From: Bacteroidetes bacterium 46-16
GTDB lineage: Bacteria; Bacteroidota; Bacteroidia; Chitinophagales; Chitinophagaceae
Assembly: GCA_001897835.1 (NCBI GenBank)
Contig: MKUN01000024.1
Coordinates: forward strand, 25,847 to 89,846
Direction of reading: 5' to 3'
DNA length: 64,000 nucleotides
The notes under the pieces are model-generated. The model saw nothing but the letters and a program-made list of their open reading frames with translations. It ran no database searches and was not told the DNA's origin. The stretch's first letter is position 1. The number at the start of each line of letters is the position of its first letter. Both the position numbers and the translations under genes were made by a program. Shown in pieces: positions 18,089-25,884 of this stretch.

Positions 18089-20335
18089 TCATTTCAGCAG
18101 GCTTTGTAACGTATCGAATGCAGCCTGGTTGCGCGGGTAATAAATAGAGCGGTATATATCCATTTTCTCCTTTTGTGTGAGGTGAAAATTGAGCGCGGCT
18201 GAGCGGTCTTTTTCCTCGGGTACATATTCAAGGGTCACAAAACGGAGCTTGCCGTTTAGGAAATAGGGTGCAAAATCTTTCAGGTAGCCATGATAATAGG
18301 ACTGGAATACTTCCCATTTGTTCTGTATCACAAAGAGCGGATCGGATATCATACTGCTCAGCGAGTGCTGCTCTGCCGGGGGGAACATCTCACCCTCACG
18401 TGTGTCGCGTATCTCCAGGAAAATAACATTGCCTGCATTCTCTTCTATCCAGCGCCGCATGACAAAAAGATAGCGGCTGGCTATCTCGGTGCCAAAATTA
18501 TCGCGCATACCCGCATCCATTATATTCATCACAGGCTTTGATGGCAGCTTCACCACCGGCAACACAAAAGGGAAAGTGGCATTCATGCGTATGGCTGAGG
18601 TGATGCGCAGGTTATAAGGGTTTTGCCGCTCAAAAAAAGCAGCGAAATCAATAGCATCTATCGGCGGATCCACGGTATCCCTTAATGAATACCCGGGCCG
18701 ACCAAGATAAGATATGGGCTGGGCCGCCATCATCAGCTTACGGCCATCATTAATGATGGTACCGTTGAATATCATTTGCGGTATATCTGCATCTGCCTCT
18801 TTTTGCTTGAAATCGCCTATGGTCTTATCTATCATGGGGCCCATATTGTTCACCATTTCATGCTCCATGGCATAGCCGCGGTCTTTGGTATAGCTATGCC
18901 CCTCGATGGATATTTTGTTGAACGGATTGATAAGATCTACACTGGCAAAAGAGAAAATGATGGCATTGAGCAGGTCTTTGCCAATGTTGGCGAGGTATTG
19001 CTCATCATATGGATCTTTAATGATACCATCGTTATAGGCACTGTGCACACTGCGCCAATAGGCTGCGCCCATCATGCCACCGGAGGCACCGCTGATCAAT
19101 ACCGTATTACTGAACAGTTTTTGGCCGGTGATGCTATCGGCATACTGCATGGAGCGGAAAGCCCAGTATGCAGCACGCGAACCACCACCGCTGATGGTAA
19201 TGACCACTAATGGCGGTTTTGACACTCCTGCCAGGTCCCTTTTGGTCTTCCATTTATCCAAACGGGCCTCTTCCGTTTTTTTATCCCTTTCGTAACGTTG
19301 CGTGTTGAACAGGTCTTTCAGGTGTTCATAATCATATACCGGCTCCCCGGCCGCAGATGTATGGTAATTGAGCCCATAAGCAATGCTGCGCAGATCGAAC
19401 ACATGACGGCTAACCAGCGCTGAAAGCACGAGGCCGATGACCACCCAACCTAAGACCTCCCAACTGCGCAGGAAATATTTTACAGCACCCACTACGCCCA
19501 TCATTATAGCAAAGAGAATGAGAAAACCCGCTGCGGCAGGGATACGCAGCAGGGGCTGATCCATAAATATACCGAGCAGGAAAAGCAAGACCACCGCAAA
19601 AACGGTGGCAGCAATGGCATTACGGTGATGGCGGCGGAGCACGGCATTGAGCATGCGCGGGTGATACCGCTCCAGCTCATCACAATGTGCGACCCTGAAT
19701 GTTTCGGTAATGTAATTATCCACCCTGATGATATCCACTTCGTAATCGAGCGCATCATAAGGAATGATGTCGCGTATACGCGCAGGGTTGGTTATCGTGG
19801 TGAGCACGGTCTTGAGCAGATCGCGGCCTACGCGGAAAAAATATGCAAAAGACAAAAGCACCACCAGCAACAGGCCCAGGTAGAAGCCAGCCTGCGTGAC
19901 GAGTATGAATTTGACATCGGCATGCTCATAGTACCATTGAAAATGAATGCTGACAACGGAGTAAAAGATAAGGAAGGCAAGGGGGATAATAGAATTATTG
20001 ATCACATACACCAAAAAAGTTTGGCGGGCCGCACCCATATAAGGTATGCGGTGTGCATTGATGATAAACGTGGTGATATGCCAGGACATAATGAATACGC
20101 CCATGGCGCCCCCCAGCAAAAGCATACTGTAAAAACTTACATTACCAAAATACTCGGGAGCAAGAAAGAGTGTGGCAGCACCAAAATGAGCAGCAAAGTG
20201 GCCAGTAAGTGTCGCAACAAGCATTAGCCAAAACAAAAGCAGCAGCTGGTACTTACGAAAGTGAAGGATCACTAACTGAACAGGCAGGAAGTAGTAAACA
20301 TGCCTTACCTTATTTCTCAGGGCGCCTTTTGTCAT
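18089..20335 (-). CDS. membrane-anchored patatin-like phospholipase
   Basis: Protein of 748 residues combining an N-terminal multi-helix membrane part (hydrophobic segments near residues 30-50, 70-90, 110-130, 155-175, 240-265, 270-290 and 300-315) with a C-terminal patatin lipase domain. The oxyanion block GGGSRAAYWAF (about residue 385), nucleophile elbow SGASGGMMGAAYW and the Asp of the catalytic dyad in MDAGMRDNFG (near 625) are all present, so it should be an active serine acyl hydrolase. Substrate unknown; lipid turnover or surface lipid remodelling is an inference from the glycosyltransferase neighbours. Confidence 0.85.
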   Translation of the reverse strand: MTKGALRNKVRHVYYFLPVQLVILHFRKYQLLLLFWLMLVATLTGHFAAHFGAATLFLAPEYFGNVSFYSMLLLGGAMGVFIMSWHITTFIINAHRIPYMGAARQTFLVYVINNSIIPLAFLIFYSVVSIHFQWYYEHADVKFILVTQAGFYLGLLLVVLLSFAYFFRVGRDLLKTVLTTITNPARIRDIIPYDALDYEVDIIRVDNYITETFRVAHCDELERYHPRMLNAVLRRHHRNAIAATVFAVVLLFLLGIFMDQPLLRIPAAAGFLILFAIMMGVVGAVKYFLRSWEVLGWVVIGLVLSALVSRHVFDLRSIAYGLNYHTSAAGEPVYDYEHLKDLFNTQRYERDKKTEEARLDKWKTKRDLAGVSKPPLVVITISGGGSRAAYWAFRSMQYADSITGQKLFSNTVLISGASGGMMGAAYWRSVHSAYNDGIIKDPYDEQYLANIGKDLLNAIIFSFASVDLINPFNKISIEGHSYTKDRGYAMEHEMVNNMGPMIDKTIGDFKQKEADADIPQMIFNGTIINDGRKLMMAAQPISYLGRPGYSLRDTVDPPIDAIDFAAFFERQNPYNLRITSAIRMNATFPFVLPVVKLPSKPVMNIMDAGMRDNFGTEIASRYLFVMRRWIEENAGNVIFLEIRDTREGEMFPPAEQHSLSSMISDPLFVIQNKWEVFQSYYHGYLKDFAPYFLNGKLRFVTLEYVPEEKDRSAALNFHLTQKEKMDIYRSIYYPRNQAAFDTLQSLLK

Positions 20336-20502
20336 TACTACAGTAAACTACAAAAAATGTTCCGCTTTTTTAGGGGAAATTCATTGAAACGGAAATATTT
20401 AATATTGAAGTGTCTTACCGCAGCTATAAAGGAAAGCATCGGGGGCCGTTTTAATTTTCACCTGCTTTTGTATCTTGTATGCATTCCTAAAACACGTATG
20501 TT

Positions 20503-21150
20503 ATGGGCTTTTTTACCAGGTTCAAAGAATGGCAGTTTGCCAAGGGGCGTTTGGAAGCTTTCAGCGATGCAGTGTTTGCTATTGTTATTACGCTGCTGGT
20601 ACTGGAGCTGAAGATACCGGAGATAGAAGATGCCACCAATATGCAGGAAGTATGGCATGCCGTGGTAAAAGAGCTGCCTGCATTTTACAGCTGGGTCATC
20701 AGCTTTTTCTTTATTGCCATTATGTGGCTGCATCATCACCAGATCATGCATATGGCCACCCGGAGCGACTATGGCGCTATCTGGATCAATACCCTGTTGC
20801 TATTTTTTGTTTGCCTGCTGCCATTTCCCACATCTTTAATGGGCCATTACCACCTGCCGGTATTCATTATGCTGTGGGGCATAACCGTATCGCTCACCAG
20901 CGGCATGCTCTCCTGGCTGTATTATTACAATGCCAAAAACTACCTGAAAGAAAGCTATGATAAACGGTCTGTGATGAAGAATGTGCGGCTTACCTTTTTT
21001 GTTGCACCGCTTATGTACCTCATTGCCGGCTTCCTGGCATGGGTGTCGGTCTATCTCGCCTTCGCCATATATGGGCTTGTTCCTTTCCTGTACCTGCTGC
21101 CGCTGGACAAGGAAAAGAAACACAACCTGAAGAATGACGTAAAGGATTAA
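20503..21150 (+). CDS. TMEM175-family (DUF1211) potassium channel-like protein
   Basis: Membrane protein of 215 residues with six hydrophobic helices. Helix 1 carries the family signature RLEAFSDAVFAIVITLLVLE, where the FSD motif and the following hydrophobic residues line the pore in known TMEM175 channels. Bacterial members of this length have one six-helix repeat and form tetramers that pass potassium. Convergent with ctaA (5-base gap). Ion selectivity is inferred from the family. Confidence 0.9.
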   Translation: MGFFTRFKEWQFAKGRLEAFSDAVFAIVITLLVLELKIPEIEDATNMQEVWHAVVKELPAFYSWVISFFFIAIMWLHHHQIMHMATRSDYGAIWINTLLLFFVCLLPFPTSLMGHYHLPVFIMLWGITVSLTSGMLSWLYYYNAKNYLKESYDKRSVMKNVRLTFFVAPLMYLIAGFLAWVSVYLAFAIYGLVPFLYLLPLDKEKKHNLKNDVKD

Positions 21151-21155
21151 AGTGG

Positions 21156-22205
21156 CTATCTCCTCTTTACTACATATAGGTTCACCATTACCGACATAAG
21201 CAGGAACATAGCCACCATCTGGTGCAGTTCTGCAAGCAACTCAAATGTGCCGAATTTATTCAGCTGCTGCTGAGGCGCGCTCAGTACGGTAACTATACCC
21301 AATATGACCTGCAGCCAGACGAGGATAAAAGGCCACCAGCGTGTTTTGCCCAGCAATGTGCCTGCATTTTTCTTAGCATTACGACCGGCAATGCCGAACC
21401 ATATCATAATAAGTGTGAACACCAGGTAGGCTATTTCGCGGTGCATGAAATGTACGTTGACCGGGTTGCTGACCAGGCTTTGTGTTTGCAATGTGCCGGG
21501 CAGGTAGCTGCCATTTATATCGGGCCATGTGGGAGCTACCATTGCAGCCTTCAGCCCGGCCATGAATGCCCCAAAGGTCAACTGTACAAATAAGACAAGG
21601 AGTACCAGTAAGGTGAAATTGCGTAATTTATTATTGGCGAGCCTCTGCTCTTCGGGCACTAAAAGCTGCAGGGCGAACCACAGGGTATAACAGGCCAGTA
21701 TCATAGCCGAGATGAAGTGCATGGCCAGCCTGATATGATCTACATACAGATGAGCATCGTTCAGGCCGCTGGCCACCATGATCCAGCCGATGGCCCCCTG
21801 CATAGCCCCAAGGAGAAAAAGGACCACGAAAGGAACGATCATCTTCTTATCGAAATAGCGCCTGATCAGAAAATAAATAAAGCCAACCATGAACACAACA
21901 CCCAGCATACGCGCCCAAAAACGATGCAGCCATTCCCAGAAAAAGATAGATTTGAAATCGCCGAGGGTAAAATCGCTGTTCATGTACTTGAACTGGCCTA
22001 TTTGTTTATAGCCATTAAAAGCGTCTTCCCACTGTTTATGATTGAGGGGGGGCAGTATGCCAAAAAGGGGGTCCCATTTGGTAATGGAAAGGCCCGAACC
22101 GGTTAACCTGGTGACACCACCCAAAAGGGTCTGGATAATGATCATTAAAACACCGGTTATCAGCCAGTAAGCTACAGCCTTTCTTTTGCGCATATCCCCT
22201 TCCAT
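21156..22205 (-). CDS. ctaA: heme A synthase (COX15/CtaA)
   Basis: Inner-membrane enzyme that oxidises the C8 methyl group of heme O to the formyl of heme A, needed by the aa3-type oxidase encoded at 35-38 kb. The 349-residue product has eight helices in two homologous halves. Family residues include LLGGVTRLTGSGLSITKW near the N-terminus, the heme-ligand histidines in FWEWLHRFWAR and LAMHFISAM, then NVHFMHREIAY and LAELHQMVAMF. Two starts are possible, ATG 22205 or ATG 22193; both precede helix 1. ctaB (heme O synthase) is not adjacent, unlike many genomes. Confidence 0.94.
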   Translation of the reverse strand: MEGDMRKRKAVAYWLITGVLMIIIQTLLGGVTRLTGSGLSITKWDPLFGILPPLNHKQWEDAFNGYKQIGQFKYMNSDFTLGDFKSIFFWEWLHRFWARMLGVVFMVGFIYFLIRRYFDKKMIVPFVVLFLLGAMQGAIGWIMVASGLNDAHLYVDHIRLAMHFISAMILACYTLWFALQLLVPEEQRLANNKLRNFTLLVLLVLFVQLTFGAFMAGLKAAMVAPTWPDINGSYLPGTLQTQSLVSNPVNVHFMHREIAYLVFTLIMIWFGIAGRNAKKNAGTLLGKTRWWPFILVWLQVILGIVTVLSAPQQQLNKFGTFELLAELHQMVAMFLLMSVMVNLYVVKRR

Positions 22206-22406
22206 TGCTAGATCTTTGGCTCAAAAATAGGTTGAAAGCACTAAAATTCTGTTCAACATTTAAGAAGATAACATAAAACAAAAATAAGCTTACCGCCTGA
22301 TCCAGTAGCAGTTGCGCTAAAAAATGTGTGTAATTGTGTGTAAAAAATTCCACACAATTCCACATATAAATCATAATATTTAAAATCAATATTACCAATG
22401 ATTTAT

Positions 22407-22414
22407 TATCTTTG
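22407..22414 (+). promoter_or_regulatory. -7 element for the HU leader transcript
   Basis: TATCTTTG matches TAnnTTTG in an AT-rich stretch with no other function. Transcription would start near 22420, giving a leader of about 220 bases before the HU start codon. No -33 TTG at the ideal spacing. Confidence 0.4.
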
Positions 22415-22420
22415 AAAAAA

Positions 22421-22617
22421 TAGCTGTATAATAAAACAGGCGCTATGCCTCTACAGGCTTGGCTTTCGGACGAAAGCGCGACCTTCCTTGTAAATAAAGC
22501 GGTTATAAGAGATAAAAAAAAGCGGAGTGTTGGCCTTTTGGTTTGATTATTGCGGAAAGGAATGATATTCCTGCACAATTTTTATTACGCAGGCATTGAA
22601 AACACCGCCTTTTTTAT
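22421..22617 (+). ncRNA. candidate structured leader or small RNA upstream of the HU gene
   Basis: Most of the 435-base gene-free stretch 22206-22640. Sequence complementarity predicts a closed structure: ATAAAACAGGCG (22431-22442) pairs with CGCCTTTTTTAT (22606-22617) in 11 of 12 positions; inside it ATGCCT (22445-22450) pairs with AGGCAT (22591-22596); two perfect hairpins lie between, GCTTTC-GGAC-GAAAGC (22462-22477) and GGAAT-GAT-ATTCC (22559-22571). The 3' strand ends in six T, as in an intrinsic terminator. It could be a stand-alone RNA or a 5' leader controlling the HU gene. A 33-codon frame (22445-22546) runs through it. I recognise no known RNA family. Confidence 0.4.
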
Positions 22618-22640
22618 TTACACACAAAAATAAATTTGAT

Positions 22641-22961
22641 ATGAGAAAAGCCGACGTAGTTAGCAGCATTTCAGAGAAAACAGGTATACCTAAAGTAGAT
22701 ATACTGGTAGCCCTGGAAGCCTTCTTTAAAGAAGTTAAAACATCCCTGGTTGAGGGTGAACCCGTATATGTACGTGGTTTTGGCAGTTTTATACTGAAAA
22801 AGCGCGCTGCAAAAATAGGCCGTAACATCAAAAAGAACATAGCAGTAGAGATACCCGAGCATTTCATCCCGGCATTCAAACCTGCAAAAGAGTTCGTACA
22901 GGCAGTGAAGGAATCTACCCATGAGCTGGTAGAACACAATGAAGTTGACCTGGTAGACTAA
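22641..22961 (+). CDS. HU/IHF-family DNA-binding protein
   Basis: Nucleoid-associated protein of 106 residues that bends and compacts DNA as a dimer. ATG 22641 gives MRKADVVSSISEKTGIPKVD, the usual HU N-terminus; the frame upstream to 22596 needs a TTG start and is unlikely. The beta-arm region shows VRGFGSFILKKRAAKIGRN and a proline-containing arm tip (EIPEHFIPAFKPAKEF). An extra acidic tail (HELVEHNEVDLVD) of about 12 residues goes beyond the classic 90-residue HU. A TAAATTTG at 22631-22638 sits too close to the ATG to be a normal promoter; expression probably comes from the long leader. Confidence 0.93.
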   Translation: MRKADVVSSISEKTGIPKVDILVALEAFFKEVKTSLVEGEPVYVRGFGSFILKKRAAKIGRNIKKNIAVEIPEHFIPAFKPAKEFVQAVKESTHELVEHNEVDLVD

Positions 22962-22998
22962 TCAAACGTATTGGCGGCTTTTGCAAGCCATGTTTCAT

Positions 22999-23006
22999 TA
23001 CCTTTG
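22999..23006 (+). promoter_or_regulatory. -7 element upstream of the TPR gene
   Basis: TACCTTTG matches TAnnTTTG and ends 18 bases before the TTG start at 23025, predicting a very short leader. A TTG at 22981-22983 is 15 bases upstream, shorter than the usual 17-19. Confidence 0.45.
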
Positions 23007-23024
23007 CGCAGAAATTAATACATT

Positions 23025-23873
23025 TTGCGACCGGTACATTATCTCACGCTTGCAGCGGCAATCATAATAATCGCCATTTTATACTGGGGTGGGAACACCA
23101 TTCCCCCGGCCAAGAAGGCAGGTAACACACCGCCTATGGCTGGAATGTCCCCGGGGCCTAACACCATGAAACCGGCCTCCTTCGACTCAATGCTGTCTGC
23201 AGCAAAGGGCCAGTTGGCAACGATAACGGCCGATAGCGTTAAAACCATCGAAAATGAACTGACAGCCATACATGACTCGAGTCGTATGGCTGTAGTTTTT
23301 TACCGGCTGGCGCACTTCTGGAACGATCATAAGCAACTACGTATAGCCGGTTATTATACCTCGTTGAGCGCAAAATTGGAGAATTCAGAAAAAAAGCTCA
23401 ATTTTGCAGGCCAATTCTTCCTCGAACGGTTAGCGGAAGACAGCACGGAAGATGTGCAGGTTTGGGATGGGATGCAGGCCGTGGACTGTTTTCAGCGTGC
23501 ATTAAGTCTGAACCCGGACAACGACACAGCTAAGATAGGACTTGCTAAAGGATATGTACTGACGGGAGAACCAATGAAGGGCGTAGGCTTGCTGCGGGAG
23601 ATAGTTCAGAAAAAACCTGATGACATACCAGCCAATATGATCCTGGGCGAAATGTCCATACAATCAGGTCAGCTGGATAAGGCAATACCCAGGTTTGAAA
23701 CGGTATTGAAAACAGAACCCTCGAACGTAGATGCTATGGTATACCTGGCACAGGTATATGAAGCAAAAGGACAAAAGGATAAAGCAATTGAAATGCTGGA
23801 ACGGGCCAAAACAACAGTGAATAACCCCCAATTCAGCAGGAATGTTGACGAACACATAAATTCATTAAAATAA
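23025..23873 (+). CDS. tetratricopeptide-repeat protein with N-terminal membrane anchor
   Basis: Product of 282 residues, translated from TTG 23025 (RPVHYLTLAAAIIIIAILYW follows): no ATG lies before the hydrophobic segment (about residues 6-22), which acts as signal anchor, so the rare start is preferred. Next comes a Pro/Gly/Met-rich linker (35-55) and at least three TPR units, clearest at FQRALSLNPDNDTAKIGLAK, PMKGVGLLREIVQKKPDDIP and DKAIPRFETVLKTEPSNVDA, then DKAIEMLERAKTTVNN. TPRs mediate protein contacts; the protein likely faces the periplasm. It lies between the HU gene and the mS38-like/RNase G genes on the same strand. Confidence 0.85.
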   Translation: MRPVHYLTLAAAIIIIAILYWGGNTIPPAKKAGNTPPMAGMSPGPNTMKPASFDSMLSAAKGQLATITADSVKTIENELTAIHDSSRMAVVFYRLAHFWNDHKQLRIAGYYTSLSAKLENSEKKLNFAGQFFLERLAEDSTEDVQVWDGMQAVDCFQRALSLNPDNDTAKIGLAKGYVLTGEPMKGVGLLREIVQKKPDDIPANMILGEMSIQSGQLDKAIPRFETVLKTEPSNVDAMVYLAQVYEAKGQKDKAIEMLERAKTTVNNPQFSRNVDEHINSLK

Positions 23874-23892
23874 TTTTTTTAAAACTTATTGT

Positions 23893-23988
23893 ATGCCTTG
23901 CGGTAAAAAAAGGAAAAGACATAAGATTGCCACTCACAAGCGTAAAAAACGCCTCAGAAAGAACCGTCATAAGAAGAAGAACAAGTAG
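23893..23988 (+). CDS. mS38-like (AURKAIP1/COX24 domain) mini-protein
   Basis: Open frame of 31 codons from ATG 23893 to TAG 23988. The product starts MPCGKKRKRHKIATHKRKKR and ends RHKKKNK; 21 of 31 residues are Lys, Arg or His. The pattern GKKRKRHKxxTHKRKKR is that of the AURKAIP1/COX24 domain, in mitochondria the small-subunit ribosomal protein mS38, and short proteins of this kind occur across Bacteroidota. A ribosome-associated role is therefore likely. It lies 19 bases after the TPR gene and 209 bases before RNase G. The 209-base gap holds no other gene that I can see. Confidence 0.8.
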   Translation: MPCGKKRKRHKIATHKRKKRLRKNRHKKKNK

Positions 23989-24197
23989 GCAAGGCCGGTT
24001 AGGTTAACATACCCAACCTCTTGCTAAGGGCACTTCATGCCCGGTAATCCCCGGTATCTGTATATATTATATGGTACTTCTTGTATTGAACATACAGGAC
24101 CATGCTGTATATGCAGAGGGGATAACCGTATTACAGGTAGTTTATTGACCATGCATGAACGCATGCCTGCAGGAGAGGATCGGTTAAAGACGGAAGA

Positions 24198-25754
24198 ATG
24201 AATAAGGAACTTATTATTAATGCATCCGGCGAAGGGGTAGAGATTGCCCTGCTGGAGGATAAAAAGCTCGTAGAGCTGCACTACGAGCACGGGCAGGACA
24301 AGTTTGCCGTGGGCGACCTGTACCTGGGCAAAGTGAAAAAACTGATGCCCGGCCTGAATGCTGCTTTTGTGGATGTGGGTTATGAGAAGGATGCCTTTTT
24401 GCATTACACCGATCTAAGCCCTTATTTCCGCTCGCTGGTGAAATTCAGCCGCCAGTCTATAGAAGGCAATACGCCCTGGGGCAATGACTTCGGAAAATTC
24501 AAGAACGAAGGAGATATACTGAAATCGGGCAAGATAACTGAAGTGATGCAGGGTAAGCCCGAGATACTGGTGCAGATATTGAAAGAACCGATATCTGCAA
24601 AAGGGCCCCGGCTCAGTTGCGAGATATCACTGCCCGGGCGCTTCGTAGTACTTACGCCGTTCAACGACATTGTAGCCATATCCCGAAAAATACATTCGGC
24701 TGACGAACGCAAACGCCTGCAGCGTATCATTGAAAGCATCAAGCCCAAAAATTTCGGCGTCATCGTGCGCACTGCTGCGGAGGGCAAGAACACCGCCGAG
24801 CTGCATGGCGATATGCTGGAACTGGCGCAGATGTGGCAATCGATACAGAACAACCTGAAGGGAGCCAAAGCCCCCCTCATCATTCACAGCGAGCAGGACA
24901 AGACCACCTCTATACTGCGCGATATGCTGAACGACAGCTTCCAGAAGATCGTGGTGAACGATAAAAAGCTGCTGGGAGAAACCAAAGACTATATAGCACG
25001 CATAGCACCCGAGAAAGAAGAGATCGTAAGCTACCACAATGGTGGCCAGGCTATCTTCGACACCTTCGGGGTATCGAAGCAAATGAAAGCGTCATTCGGC
25101 AAAACAGTGAACCTGCATAGCGGCGCTTACCTTATCATAGAACATACGGAAGCGCTGCATGTAATAGACGTGAACAGCGGCACCCGCAGTGCAGAAGCCG
25201 GGCAGGAACAAAATGCCCTTGCCACCAACCTGGAAGCGGTAAACGAGATAGCCCGCCAAATGCGCCTGCGCGATCTTGGGGGCATCATTATCATTGACTT
25301 CATAGACATGAAACTGGCGGAGCACAAAAAGCAAGTGCTCGATGCTATGGAACAGGCTATGGCCAACGACAGGGCAAGGCATACCGTATTATCCATATCA
25401 AAATTCGGCCTGATGCAGATAACCCGCCAAAGGCTGCGCCCCGAACTGAATATATCTACTGCCGAAGTATGCCCTACCTGTAAAGGGACAGGCAAGATAG
25501 GCCCATCTATATTACTGGCCGATGATATAGAAAAAGACCTGAGTTATCTTATCAACCAGGGTCACCGCAAACTGAAACTGCATGTGCACCCGATATTAGC
25601 AGCTTACCTCAATAAGGGACTATTCTTTAGCTCTATAAGGCATAAATGGCAAAGAAAATATAAGGTAACAATCGATTTGGTGGCCGATAATGATTCGCCA
25701 CTCACACAATATCATTTCTACGACATGAAGACAGATGACTTAATAAAGTTATGA
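24198..25754 (+). CDS. rng: ribonuclease G/E family endoribonuclease
   Basis: Endonuclease that cuts single-stranded RNA in rRNA maturation and mRNA decay, 518 residues (RNase G size, no long RNase E C-terminus). The start MNKELIINASGEGVEIALLE precedes an S1 RNA-binding domain (about residues 38-130, GDLYLGKVKKLMPGLNAAFV). The catalytic DNase I-like subdomain has the metal-binding aspartates in HVIDVNSGT and IIIDFIDMK, and the zinc-link cysteines are in VCPTCKGTGKIG near residue 430. A strong terminator follows. The upstream ribosomal mini-protein suggests a translation/RNA-processing unit. Confidence 0.95.
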   Translation: MNKELIINASGEGVEIALLEDKKLVELHYEHGQDKFAVGDLYLGKVKKLMPGLNAAFVDVGYEKDAFLHYTDLSPYFRSLVKFSRQSIEGNTPWGNDFGKFKNEGDILKSGKITEVMQGKPEILVQILKEPISAKGPRLSCEISLPGRFVVLTPFNDIVAISRKIHSADERKRLQRIIESIKPKNFGVIVRTAAEGKNTAELHGDMLELAQMWQSIQNNLKGAKAPLIIHSEQDKTTSILRDMLNDSFQKIVVNDKKLLGETKDYIARIAPEKEEIVSYHNGGQAIFDTFGVSKQMKASFGKTVNLHSGAYLIIEHTEALHVIDVNSGTRSAEAGQEQNALATNLEAVNEIARQMRLRDLGGIIIIDFIDMKLAEHKKQVLDAMEQAMANDRARHTVLSISKFGLMQITRQRLRPELNISTAEVCPTCKGTGKIGPSILLADDIEKDLSYLINQGHRKLKLHVHPILAAYLNKGLFFSSIRHKWQRKYKVTIDLVADNDSPLTQYHFYDMKTDDLIKL

Positions 25755-25772
25755 CCTTCAACAACTTATTTT

Positions 25773-25807
25773 AAAAGAAGCTCCCGTATACGGAGCTTCT
25801 TTTTTTT
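25773..25807 (+). terminator. intrinsic terminator after rng
   Basis: Stem AGAAGCTCC (25776-25784) and GGAGCTTCT (25792-25800), loop of 7, followed by seven T at 25801-25807; begins 21 bases after the rng stop. Confidence 0.88.
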
Positions 25808-25884
25808 ATGCAGGTTTTCCGTCCAACGGCAGGCTGTATTTATGCGTCAATATATGTAAATTTAATAGACAAAAATTTCGCACC

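Noticed and set aside
22631..22638. TAAATTTG as promoter of the HU gene
   Set aside because: Matches TAnnTTTG but ends 2 bases before the ATG, leaving no room for a normal transcription start; no -33 box. Probably chance in AT-rich DNA.
23990..24197. A gene between the mS38-like gene and rng
   Set aside because: No frame of plausible length or similarity in either direction; treated as non-coding.
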